From the NCBI RefSeq assembly GCF_910585425.1, contig NZ_CAJUCP010000014.1:43176-107175 (forward strand): DNA of 64,000 nt, given 5' to 3'. The notes beneath the pieces were generated by a model. It was not told the origin of the DNA. It was given only the letters and a program-made list of their open reading frames with translations, and ran no database searches. Position numbers and translations under genes: made by a program. This document shows, in pieces, positions 25,552-33,023 of this stretch (position 1 is the stretch's first letter; the number at the start of each line of letters is the position of its first letter). Origin of the DNA: an uncultured Acetatifactor sp. GTDB lineage: Bacteria > Bacillota > Clostridia > Lachnospirales > Lachnospiraceae.

Positions 25552-26234
25552 TAAGTCAGTGGAATAGGGCTGCGGCAAAATATACGGAAGATCAAGAATG
25601 TTCAGAATTTGTAGAAAGCAATAAAAGAATAGTAAAAGCCAGATTTGAATATTTTAGTGGAGAGAAAGTATTAGACCTTGGCTGTGGCTATGGAGTTTAT
25701 GCAGATTATTTTAGAAGCATAGGGGGTGATGTAATAGGAGTTGATGGTTCTGAAAAGATGATTGAAATAGCTCGAAAACGGTATCCTGACATTGATTTCT
25801 CCATTATGGATATCACAGCTCCGTTTACTTTTGAAAAAGACCAATTTGATGTGGTATTTTCAAATCAAGTATTCATGGATATCGAAAATATCGATTTTGT
25901 ATTTTCGGAATGTAGAAGGATACTTAAAACAGGGGGAATATTGTATTATTCAATTGTCCATCCTGCATTTTATGATTGTTATTGGCTTAAAGATTCTAAT
26001 GGCTACAGGTATGCGAAAGCGATGGATAAATATATTAAAACCTATCAATTTAAAAATGAATTTTGGGGTGAAACAGAGCACTTTCATCGCCCGTTATCTT
26101 ATTACTTAAATGTTGCGGCAAAAAACGGATTTGTACTAAAACAAACTTGTGAACCAATCTCATATGACGGAATAAGTAAAAATAGTGATTTGCCACTTTT
26201 TTTCTTTGCTGAATATATAAAAGCAAATGTATAA
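25539..26234 (+). CDS. Class I SAM-dependent methyltransferase
   Basis: A 231-residue cytoplasmic methyltransferase. Motif I VLDLGCGYGVYADYF (about 42-57), motif II with GVDGSEKMIEIARK, post-II FSIMDIT and motif IV DVVFSNQVFMDI are all present. CCGGAGGTGG precedes the ATG. The substrate is unknown; the domain resembles small-molecule methyltransferases (UbiE/Tam-like). It is AT-rich and is one of the cargo genes of the island; the palindrome at 26325 follows. Confidence 0.85.
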   Translation: MQDIISQWNRAAAKYTEDQECSEFVESNKRIVKARFEYFSGEKVLDLGCGYGVYADYFRSIGGDVIGVDGSEKMIEIARKRYPDIDFSIMDITAPFTFEKDQFDVVFSNQVFMDIENIDFVFSECRRILKTGGILYYSIVHPAFYDCYWLKDSNGYRYAKAMDKYIKTYQFKNEFWGETEHFHRPLSYYLNVAAKNGFVLKQTCEPISYDGISKNSDLPLFFFAEYIKANV

Positions 26235-26285
26235 TTTTTATGATTACACTCTTGTGTCAGCTCAATAAATTCCATTTGCATATGG

Positions 26286-26345
26286 ATAGAGTGTTTATCT
26301 GATTTTCTCTTAGCTGCATAAAAGACATGGTGCTAACACCATGTA
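26286..26345 (+). repeat. Palindrome repeat A (possible relaxase site)
   Basis: A perfect 20-bp palindrome-like hairpin ACATGGTG-CTAA-CACCATGT (26325-26344), preceded by about 40 bp that is shared with the copy at 28329 (AGAGTGTTTATC and ATAAAAG). It lies after one cargo gene and before a relaxase tail. Confidence 0.75.
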
Positions 26346-26388
26346 ATAAGGGTGGATAAGGAGAAAATTATTTTGGTGTCAAAACGAT

Positions 26389-26530
26389 GCCAAGAAATCA
26401 TGCAAATAAAATGAAGGGGCAGAAATGGAAGATTGAAAAGTCGTTAGAACGATAAGAAATATATGGCATGGCGGTTGCTGTGCCATATATTTTTGTAGTA
26501 AATAGAGTGCAGAAGTGGTATAATCAATTT
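26389..26530 (+). repeat. Mob-tail/terminator/promoter repeat, copy 2
   Basis: The relaxase tail (KGQKWKIEKSLER, stop at 26453-26455) is followed by a 14-bp stem (26459-26472, 26477-26490, GGTT loop), a T-run and extended -10 TGG-TATAAT at 26519-26524. It drives the gene at 26572. Confidence 0.85.
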
Positions 26531-26571
26531 TATAAATTTGATGCGAGAGATTAATGTGGGTAGGAGATTGA

Positions 26572-27213
26572 ATGAAAGTATTATGTATATCAGCGTCAAA
26601 TATTTTGCATAGCAAAGAAAATAGTACTTCGCAAATTCTATGTTCTAAAATTTCTGAAATTTTAGGAGAAAAGGAAATAGTGTGTGAAATAGTGGATTTA
26701 AGAGACTACCTTTTGCAACCGTGTATTGGTTGTGGAAAATGTTTTGAAAGTAAAAGATGCTGTAATGATACTGATTTTAATACAATTTATGAAAAAGATA
26801 TAGAATCAGATGCTCTTTTCTTTGTATCGCCACATTATGCTCCAATACCTGCAAAACTAAGTATGATACTGGAAAAAATGGAGGAAATTACTTTTTTACA
26901 TTGGTGGAAAGATAATGAGTATAAATCTGAAGTATATGGAGTACCGGTGGGGATTATTTCACATGGTGGTGCTTCTGATTGGGCATTAAAGAGTTATAAA
27001 GCAATGGTAAATGATACAATAGCAAATGCTTTAGATACTATTCAAGGTAAGGTTGTTCCATACAATTCTGAATGGAATACAGGAATATCACTTCCAGTAC
27101 AAAAGGTATTGGAAGAAGATGAGATTTTTCCAATACAAGAATATGATTGGAATTTGCTTACAAAAAAATTAAGAGATTATATTGAACTTGTTTTAGGAAC
27201 TGTCGGAAAATAA
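26572..27213 (+). CDS. Flavodoxin-like NAD(P)H-dependent FMN reductase
   Basis: A 213-residue flavoprotein of the NADPH-dependent FMN reductase/iron-sulfur flavoprotein superfamily. The N-terminal CISASNILHSKENSTS is the phosphate-binding loop. A CIGCGKCFESKRC cysteine cluster (about 51-64) follows, then the SPHYAPIPAKL flavin-contact loop. It belongs to the multimeric flavodoxin WrbA-like group. It is cytoplasmic and probably reduces quinones or electrophiles. The ATG at 26572 follows AGGAGATTGA. AT-rich cargo gene of the island. Confidence 0.85.
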   Translation: MKVLCISASNILHSKENSTSQILCSKISEILGEKEIVCEIVDLRDYLLQPCIGCGKCFESKRCCNDTDFNTIYEKDIESDALFFVSPHYAPIPAKLSMILEKMEEITFLHWWKDNEYKSEVYGVPVGIISHGGASDWALKSYKAMVNDTIANALDTIQGKVVPYNSEWNTGISLPVQKVLEEDEIFPIQEYDWNLLTKKLRDYIELVLGTVGK

Positions 27214-27282
27214 CTGCTACAACTTCTGTAGGAAAAAGCCCTGAAACACAAGGAAAACGGCTTTCAACTCGTAGCAGTTATT
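27209..27282 (+). terminator. Nested hairpin after the FMN reductase gene
   Basis: A perfect 12-bp outer stem (27209-27220, 27271-27282) encloses a second AAAGCC/GGCTTT stem, then TTG. The outer arm overlaps the stop codon of the gene. Confidence 0.55.
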
Positions 27283-27407
27283 TGTAGACAATTCCTTACA
27301 GGAAATATCTGATTTATTTTGTAAATAGCAAAATCGGGTGTGTTTAAGGAAATTTTCATAGTGTAGTGATGGTAACGAAAAATTGTTCATCCTTATTGAT
27401 TATTTAT

Positions 27408-27427
27408 ACATGGTGCTAGTACCATGT
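27408..27427 (+). repeat. Palindrome repeat B (possible relaxase site)
   Basis: ACATGGT-GCTAGT-ACCATGT, the same palindrome as at 26325 and 28367. Outer arms CCTTATT and AATAAGG flank it, and the downstream AAGGGTAAATAAGG resembles copy A. Confidence 0.75.
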
Positions 27428-27449
27428 GTTAAGGGTAAATAAGGAAATG

Positions 27450-27560
27450 TGTTACGCAATATACGTTTTGAAAGCCTTATTTTGGAAAAACTTTCAAATA
27501 AAAATGGACGCAGGATATATTCTATTCTTTTATCATCAAAACGGCTTTTATTGCGTAACA
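27450..27560. mobile_element. Possible small inverted-repeat element (MITE-like)
   Basis: Arms TGTTACGCAATA (27450-27461) and TATTGCGTAACA (27549-27560) are perfect complements, with a second inner pair CGTTTTGA/TCAAAACG (27464-27471, 27536-27543). The 111-bp block interrupts the otherwise similar repeat unit between palindrome B and the relaxase tail. A structured RNA is the alternative. Confidence 0.4.
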
Positions 27561-27635
27561 TTTCAAAAATCGTTTGCTAAATTGACGGGATTTGCCATAA
27601 TAATTGCGTGGCAACACTAATAGTTAATAATAGCA

Positions 27636-27740
27636 AAGGACACGCCGAGAAGTCGTTGGAGCTATAAGAAATATGGGGCGTGGCGGTTGCTATGCCCTAT
27701 ATTTTTGTGGTAAATGGAGAGAGAAAATAATATAACCAAA
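27636..27740 (+). repeat. Mob-tail/terminator/promoter repeat, copy 3
   Basis: Relaxase tail AKGHAEKSLEL with stop at 27665-27667, then a 14-bp stem (27671-27684, 27689-27702, GGTT loop), T-run and a -10 region TATAAC (27731-27736). It precedes the nucleotidyltransferase-like gene. Confidence 0.85.
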
Positions 27741-27783
27741 TTTACAAATTTGAGATGAAAAATGGATTGAAGAAGTGGAAAGT

Positions 27784-28290
27784 ATGAATGATATTGTTAG
27801 GAGAGTTAAGGAAGCCATATTAAAAAGTAATTTACAGTTTTCATCGAAACCGATTTTAATAGGTGGACAAGCTATGGAGTATTATGGGATACGAAAATCG
27901 GGAAAAGATATTGATTTTGTTATAACAGATAAAGATTATCAGAGACTGGCAGAAAAATATCCTGAGAAACGAAAGGACTTATATGGCGATTTAGGTGTGG
28001 CAGTTGATGAATTTGAAATTTGGAGAAGTATTGCTCATCTTGATTATGACTTTTTTAGGAAAGAAGCTGTTGACGAAGGAGATATCTTCGTAATATCAAT
28101 TGATAGACTTTTGTGGACAAGAGTGTGTGCTATGGACGTTGAAAAGTATTTGAATGATTTGAAATTAATGAAAGAGTATTATTATAAAAAATATACAAAC
28201 CAGCAATATCATAAGGAAGCCTTGTTACATGAAAATTCATATAAAAAAATGAATGGTGTTGTATTCAGTGGAAAGTATGAAGATGATTAA
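27784..28290 (+). CDS. Nucleotidyltransferase-fold protein
   Basis: A 168-residue protein with the minimal nucleotidyltransferase pattern ILIGGQAMEYYGIRKSGKDIDF (about 23-44): a GG pair and a D-x-D metal site. This type is found in AbiEii-like toxins and in aminoglycoside nucleotidyltransferases. A GTG at 27775 three codons earlier is an alternative start. It is AT-rich cargo of the island with no antitoxin-like AbiEi gene beside it, so a toxin role is uncertain. It could also be an antibiotic- or tRNA-modifying enzyme. Confidence 0.6.
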   Translation: MNDIVRRVKEAILKSNLQFSSKPILIGGQAMEYYGIRKSGKDIDFVITDKDYQRLAEKYPEKRKDLYGDLGVAVDEFEIWRSIAHLDYDFFRKEAVDEGDIFVISIDRLLWTRVCAMDVEKYLNDLKLMKEYYYKKYTNQQYHKEALLHENSYKKMNGVVFSGKYEDD

Positions 28291-28328
28291 GGTGTTTGCT
28301 GAAAAGTTATAGCCATTTGTATAGGGAT

Positions 28329-28387
28329 TAGAGTGTTTATCAAGTTTTTCCTTAGTAATATAAAAGACATGGTGCTAGAATCATGTA
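28329..28387 (+). repeat. Palindrome repeat C (degenerate)
   Basis: Shares AGAGTGTTTATC, ATAAAAG and ACATGGTGCTAG with copy A at 26286. The right arm (ATCATGT, to 28386) has mutated. Confidence 0.7.
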
Positions 28388-28479
28388 ATGAAAGTATGCC
28401 ATGCAAAAACAACGATTTTATGCTGTTTTCAGCAATAAAAAGCATAGAAAATATAACAAAAAAGCTATTCAAATACCGT

Positions 28480-28556
28480 GAGGGTGGACGTGGGCGTGGC
28501 GGTTGCTATGCCCCACATTTTATGATGTAAAATAGAGGGTAAGAGTGATATAATTA
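28480..28556 (+). repeat. Terminator/promoter repeat, copy 4 (mob tail lost)
   Basis: A hairpin GTGGGCGTGGC-GGTT-GCTATGCC... (28490-28516) then an extended -10 TGA-TATAAT at 28549-28554. It matches the other copies, but the relaxase tail codons are replaced. It drives the Lnt-like gene at 28603. Confidence 0.8.
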
Positions 28557-28602
28557 AAACAAAAAGAATATAGGCAAATCGGTAATTGGAGGTGAATTTC
28601 TT

Positions 28603-30084
28603 TTGAAACAGTTTTTAAAAAGACATAGTTTTCTCATATACATAATTACAAGTTTTCTAATTTATGTATTTTCCAACGGGGAATGGAATATTCCGATTTT
28701 TGCATGGGTTTACCCTATTCTGTTTCTTGGCATGGGTTATTTCGATAAAACACGAAAAGCGTATTCTGCAATAATTCTTTGCTATGCCCTTGGATTTGTG
28801 ATTCAGTTTTGGAAAGTAATTGGAATGGATATAAAAATATGCATTATTGTAGGCATTTTATTAGCGCTTTTAAAAGCTTTGCCGTATTTCTATTGGTTAA
28901 AATCCAAAATGAGATTTCAGGATACGATTATTGCTGCAAGTATCATGGTGTTAATAGAATATATTATTTATTTAATCTATCCGATTTTAGGCGGTTTGTC
29001 TGATGCTTATACACAATTTCAAAATCTGTACCTGCTGCAAATCGTGACAATAACCGGGATTTACGGGATTACTTTTATCATGTATTGGACTGCGGCAATG
29101 GTAATATGGATTTGGAATAACAGGAGCAATCAAAAGGTATTAAGAAAGTATGTTACGGTATTTGCTTTGGTCATTGGGCTGATATTTATTTATGGTATTG
29201 TCATGTATCATTTTGTAGGAAATCCAAAAGAAAGTGCTAGAATAGCCGGTGTGACAGTACCGGTTTCTCATCTTTTGAATGATGATGAAGATGTATATGC
29301 CACATTTTATACAGATACCTTTACTGATGAAAATGTGACAAACACGCAGGATAAACTGGCATCTGTGACAGATGAACTTTTCATCAAAACAAAGCAGGAG
29401 GCAGAAGCCGGCGCAAAGATTGTTTTCTGGTCTGAATTAAATGGAGCAGCTCTTAAGCAGGATGAAGCGGCGCTTTTACAGAGAGCGTCAACTACTGCAA
29501 AAGAAGAAGGAATTTATCTGATTGTTTCGCTCTTAGTGAAAACGCCTTATGAAAGCTTAAAGGAAAATAAAACAGTTGCATTTAATCCGCAAGGGGAGCA
29601 GGTTGCAGAATATTTTAAGTATGGGCGTTCTATTGGAGAACTGTGTCAAAAAGGCGATGGAGAACTGCAAAGCTTCGATACGGAATATGGAAAACTCGCA
29701 ACGTTCATATGCTCTGATATGGCTTTTGCATCAAAGATACAGCAGGCAGGAAAAAGCAATGTGGATATTTTGCTGGTTCCGGCTTCTGACTGGAGGGAAA
29801 TGACGTTACTTGCCACAAAAACTGCTATTGTACGTACCGTTGAAAATGGAAGCAATATCATCAGGCATACAAACAAAGGAATGTCGATCGTGGCTGACAA
29901 CAGGGGGAATATACTTGCACAGACAAATTATTTTCAATCAGATACAAAAACTTTAGCTGCACAGGTCATCACAAATGGACGTTTTACCTTATATTCGCAT
30001 GTGGGTAATATATTTGTATATCTATGTGGCATATATGTATTAGGAAGTTTCATAATTCCAAAATGTCTAAATAGAAGCCGATAA
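28603..30084 (+). CDS. Apolipoprotein N-acyltransferase-like membrane protein (TTG start)
   Basis: A 493-residue protein with the Lnt plan: about six membrane segments (1-205), a nitrilase-fold extracytoplasmic domain (about 212-465), and a last membrane segment (470-488). The nitrilase triad can be placed at E278 (FWSE), K339 (YFKYG) and C370 (FICSDM). It starts at TTG after GGAGGTG. Classical Lnt belongs to Gram-negative bacteria; such AT-rich relatives in Firmicutes have unclear function, perhaps lipoprotein or peptide acylation. Cargo gene driven by the repeat promoter at 28549, probably co-transcribed with the next gene. Confidence 0.75.
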   Translation: MKQFLKRHSFLIYIITSFLIYVFSNGEWNIPIFAWVYPILFLGMGYFDKTRKAYSAIILCYALGFVIQFWKVIGMDIKICIIVGILLALLKALPYFYWLKSKMRFQDTIIAASIMVLIEYIIYLIYPILGGLSDAYTQFQNLYLLQIVTITGIYGITFIMYWTAAMVIWIWNNRSNQKVLRKYVTVFALVIGLIFIYGIVMYHFVGNPKESARIAGVTVPVSHLLNDDEDVYATFYTDTFTDENVTNTQDKLASVTDELFIKTKQEAEAGAKIVFWSELNGAALKQDEAALLQRASTTAKEEGIYLIVSLLVKTPYESLKENKTVAFNPQGEQVAEYFKYGRSIGELCQKGDGELQSFDTEYGKLATFICSDMAFASKIQQAGKSNVDILLVPASDWREMTLLATKTAIVRTVENGSNIIRHTNKGMSIVADNRGNILAQTNYFQSDTKTLAAQVITNGRFTLYSHVGNIFVYLCGIYVLGSFIIPKCLNRSR

Positions 30085-30112
30085 GCAAATTTGAGCTTCA
30101 GAAAGGACTTAT

Positions 30113-31105
30113 ATGCTAAAATTAAAATATTTATACGAAAACTACGACCTTGCAAAATTTGCATTGAAAAATTGGGAATACGATACAGAGACTCTTGATG
30201 ATTGCTTGCAACATTTTAGAATTTCATCAAATGCAATCTATCCTTTCTTATGGCATGGGAATATGCGCTTTCTGCGTTTATCTCCTGTGTCGGAGAAAAT
30301 AGAAAACAATCTAAAAGGCGAACTAGAATTTTTGTGCTATCTGCAAAGCAGGAGTTATCCTTCCGTAATTCCGGTTGCATCCAATTCAGGCGAACTTGTT
30401 GTTACACTTGATTCAATTTGGGGGGAATATTATGCAAGTGTCTTCGAAGGGGCTGACGGAAATTCCATAGAAGATACCGACTGTAATGATCATATTGTGT
30501 ATGCGTATGGAAAGGCTCTTGGACAGCTTCATATCCTATCCGCTGAATATACTCCGAAAATCAGAAAATGGACATATCGTGATGTCCTGCTATGGAGTGG
30601 GAAAACGCTTGAAAAATACCATGCCCCCAATAAAATGCTGGTTGAGTTGGAGGGAGTTCAGCAAGCGCTGGACATGCTTCCTCAGACAAATGATTCTTTT
30701 GGATTGGTTCATTTCGATTTCGAGCCGGATAATGTATTTTGGGATGAAACCAGGCAATGTTGCACAGTAATTGACTTTGAAGATAGTATGTATCATCTCT
30801 TTCTGCTTGATTTGGAACAGGCTCTGGATGCATTGCTGGAGAATATTCCGGCAGACAGGCAAATGATCGCAAAAACTACTTTCCTGCGAGGGTATCAAAG
30901 TGTAAAAATGTTAGAGCCAGATTATGCTGAAAAATTAAAACTGATGCGAAGATTCTGCAATTTATATTCGTATGCCAGATTAATTCGCTGCATTGGCGAA
31001 GAATATCCTAATGAATCAGATTGGATGGTTAAGCTGCGAGAGAAACTGCATAGGAAAATTGTATTTTTGGAAAATAGTGTAACGGACGTTTGGAGCGTCA
31101 TTTAG
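30113..31105 (+). CDS. APH/choline-kinase-family phosphotransferase
   Basis: A 330-residue protein-kinase-like phosphotransferase. The catalytic loop HFDFEPDN (D202 and N207) and the metal-binding VIDFED (D221) are intact. The N-lobe lysine region is less clear. AAAGGAC precedes the ATG, 28 bp after the Lnt-like gene. The family covers aminoglycoside phosphotransferases and homoserine/choline kinases. The substrate is not predictable; resistance to an aminoglycoside is only one option. Its last codons run into a relaxase tail in another frame. Confidence 0.8.
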   Translation: MLKLKYLYENYDLAKFALKNWEYDTETLDDCLQHFRISSNAIYPFLWHGNMRFLRLSPVSEKIENNLKGELEFLCYLQSRSYPSVIPVASNSGELVVTLDSIWGEYYASVFEGADGNSIEDTDCNDHIVYAYGKALGQLHILSAEYTPKIRKWTYRDVLLWSGKTLEKYHAPNKMLVELEGVQQALDMLPQTNDSFGLVHFDFEPDNVFWDETRQCCTVIDFEDSMYHLFLLDLEQALDALLENIPADRQMIAKTTFLRGYQSVKMLEPDYAEKLKLMRRFCNLYSYARLIRCIGEEYPNESDWMVKLREKLHRKIVFLENSVTDVWSVI

Positions 31106-31218
31106 GCAGGGAACTGGTACAGTCAATAGTGGAACAGTCAAAGGCATTAGAACAGGCAGAAAAAGCAAGAGATTTAAAAGGACAGAAACAGCAGATAGAG
31201 AGGGCGTTGGAGAGATAA
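31105..31218 (+). pseudogene. 3' remnant of a MobV/Pre relaxase gene
   Basis: A frame overlapping the end of the APH-type gene reads GRELVQSIVEQSKALEQ then KARDLKGQKQQIERALER and stops at 31216. It is the best preserved copy of the tail seen at 22467, 26455 and 27667. No start codon and no catalytic part remain. Confidence 0.65.
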
Positions 31219-31223
31219 GGAGC

Positions 31224-31251
31224 GTAGGACATGGCGACTGCTATGTCCTAC
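31224..31251 (+). terminator. Hairpin after the relaxase tail
   Basis: A perfect 12-bp stem (31224-31235, 31240-31251) with a GACT loop. It is the counterpart of the hairpins in the other repeat copies, then ATCTTT. Confidence 0.7.
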
Positions 31252-31281
31252 ATCTTTGCCAATAAAACTTGGAAAAAAGTA

Positions 31282-31333
31282 TTGACAAGAAAACTTGGCA
31301 GTGCTATTATAAAGATGTGCCAAGAAAACTTGG
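31282..31333 (+). promoter_or_regulatory. Promoter overlapped by XRE-type operators
   Basis: TTGACA (31282-31287), 17 bases, TATTAT (31305-31310). A dyad CAAGAAAACTTG lies in the spacer (31286-31297) and a second, CCAAGAAAACTTGG, at 31320-31333. The small XRE regulator at 31705 is the obvious candidate ligand. Confidence 0.75.
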
Positions 31334-31356
31334 TAATTCTAATAGGAGGTTTTTAT

Positions 31357-31692
31357 ATGAACAAGGAAGAGATATTGGAGAAAAGCAGAGCGGAGAATAG
31401 GAATAAGGACATCTTTGAGAGAGAGGTTTTGAAGCAGGCAAGTACAAGTGCAGTCATAGTAATGATGGTTCTTGCAACAATCTTTTTTGTCGTGCAGATA
31501 TTTGTCGGCGGTGGTACAAATTGGGGCATTTGGGCACTTGTTTTCAGCCCAAATATGACAACATTTTGGGTGAAATATATAAAACTGCGTCATAAGCATG
31601 AACTTGTGATGGCAATCGCTTATACGATATTTGTATCTGCATGCTCTATAGGGCATATATATGATTTGATTGTGTCATCTACTATCTTATAA
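31357..31692 (+). CDS. Small two-segment membrane protein (DUF6442-like)
   Basis: A 111-residue protein with a charged N-terminal stretch (EEILEKSRAENRNKD) and membrane segments at about 34-51, 56-70 and 86-108. AGGAGGTTTTTAT precedes the ATG at 31357. It lies 12 bp before an XRE regulator; this membrane-protein/regulator pairing is frequent in Firmicutes, with the function unknown. Repression through the operators at 31286 and 31320 is likely. Confidence 0.7.
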   Translation: MNKEEILEKSRAENRNKDIFEREVLKQASTSAVIVMMVLATIFFVVQIFVGGGTNWGIWALVFSPNMTTFWVKYIKLRHKHELVMAIAYTIFVSACSIGHIYDLIVSSTIL

Positions 31693-31704
31693 GGCGGTGA
31701 TGAT

Positions 31705-31911
31705 TTGGAAGATAAGCTTATATTAAAAAATCATCTCAAAGAAGTACGAGCAGAGCGGAAGTTATCGCAAAGTCAACTGGCAGAAATGGTTGGTGTATCT
31801 CGTAACACGATTAGCTCTATTGAAACAGGACAGTTTAACCCAACGGCTAAATTGGCACTGGTACTATGTATCGCATTAGATAAAAAGTTTGAAGAACTAT
31901 TCTATTTTTAG
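31705..31911 (+). CDS. Small XRE-family regulator (TTG start)
   Basis: A 68-residue regulator that is almost only a helix-turn-helix: LKEVRAERKLSQSQLAEMVG, then VSRNTISSIETGQFNP, ending EELFYF. It starts at TTG 31705, since the family begins just ahead of the helix-turn-helix. It belongs to the YozG/Cro-like group of single-domain repressors. It is co-transcribed with the membrane protein before it. Confidence 0.85.
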   Translation: MEDKLILKNHLKEVRAERKLSQSQLAEMVGVSRNTISSIETGQFNPTAKLALVLCIALDKKFEELFYF

Positions 31912-31943
31912 GAAAGGGTGGGTTTCCAGACCGCAGAAAACGA

Positions 31944-31981
31944 CAAAAAACGCTGGGTTGGTGGCAGGCCAACCCAGCGTT
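31944..31981 (-). terminator. Terminator of the ABC-2 operon
   Basis: A perfect 13-bp stem (31949-31961, 31969-31981); on the minus strand a run of six T follows. It closes the minus-strand operon that ends at 32011. Confidence 0.85.
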
Positions 31982-32010
31982 CAGAGAGACTGCGGCTTAT
32001 TATGGACCAT

Positions 32011-33021
32011 TTATGAGTTTTTCCTCTGATGCATCGAAAGGCCAATATATAACAGGAACCATCCAATACAATGAACTAAGAGAATAAAAATATCTTTTAC
32101 TGCTGCTGTCCCGCTGCCTGTTGATACGTCCATAATACCCTCGAATGTTGCCTGCGAAGGGACAAGGTAGCAAACTGCCAAAAGAAGCGGCTGACTTATT
32201 CCCACAAGAAAGCTCAGGATTGGTACGGCCATAAATAGCAGCATAACGATTTTGATATAAACCACGCCGACCATCAGCCCATTGGAAGCTCTGCCGATGA
32301 ATAAGCCTGTCAATGCTGCCACAAATGCGGAAAGCACAATGAGCACCAGCATGAGAGCCGCATTTTGCAGAGAAAGCCGGAAGCAGATACAAACCGTGAT
32401 AATAGAGGATAGACACCCGCAGATAAATCCGACAAAGAGCTTTTGCATGATATATTGGCTGCGGGTCATTGGCAAAATCTCATTGATAAACGCAACGCCG
32501 TCCTCCTTTTCAGAGATCATGTTCATTGCGTTAAAGGTGCATCCCATAAACATAGCGACAATCAATGTAACAGCAATGAACATATCCTGAAATCCAGCCA
32601 TCACATCGGGACGCTCTAAAATGTGAACCTCCGTCTGCCCGGCCGCATTTCGCTGTTCGTACAGGTCAGGGAGCGTGTCAGCGGTTTGGCGAAATATATC
32701 CAACTCATCGCCGGAAAGAATTGTTTTGATGCTGCTTCCATCAGCTTCCACACCAATTAGATTTGTAGATGGCTCTTTTATTGCGTCTGTCAGCTCTTCC
32801 ACCGTCGGATAAGCTGTCACCGGGCCGTAGCGTTCCAGCCATGTAACGGTTTGTGTCGGCAGATCGCCTTTCAGAACCCCAAAATGCAACTCGCCCAGCG
32901 TAGAAAAGTCGATTGCACCGACAAAATTTAAAGCTACCGCAACGACAATGGGTAAAAGAAAGGTCATCAGGCAGAACTTGTCATGCAATACGCTTTTCAG
33001 TTGGTAACGTAAACCTTTCAT
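32011..33021 (-). CDS. ABC-2 type transporter permease, second subunit
   Basis: A 336-residue membrane protein. One N-terminal segment (about 17-38), an extracytoplasmic part to about 165, then five to six segments to the end. It has the ABC-2 architecture seen in lantibiotic- and antibiotic-export permeases. I chose the ATG at 33021, directly after a GGAGGG site and 2 bp after the stop of the first permease; the upstream open stretch overlaps that gene. Partner of the permease at 33024 and of the ATPase at 34019. Confidence 0.85.
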   Translation of the reverse strand: MKGLRYQLKSVLHDKFCLMTFLLPIVVAVALNFVGAIDFSTLGELHFGVLKGDLPTQTVTWLERYGPVTAYPTVEELTDAIKEPSTNLIGVEADGSSIKTILSGDELDIFRQTADTLPDLYEQRNAAGQTEVHILERPDVMAGFQDMFIAVTLIVAMFMGCTFNAMNMISEKEDGVAFINEILPMTRSQYIMQKLFVGFICGCLSSIITVCICFRLSLQNAALMLVLIVLSAFVAALTGLFIGRASNGLMVGVVYIKIVMLLFMAVPILSFLVGISQPLLLAVCYLVPSQATFEGIMDVSTGSGTAAVKDIFILLVHCIGWFLLYIGLSMHQRKNS

Positions 33022-33023
33022 AT

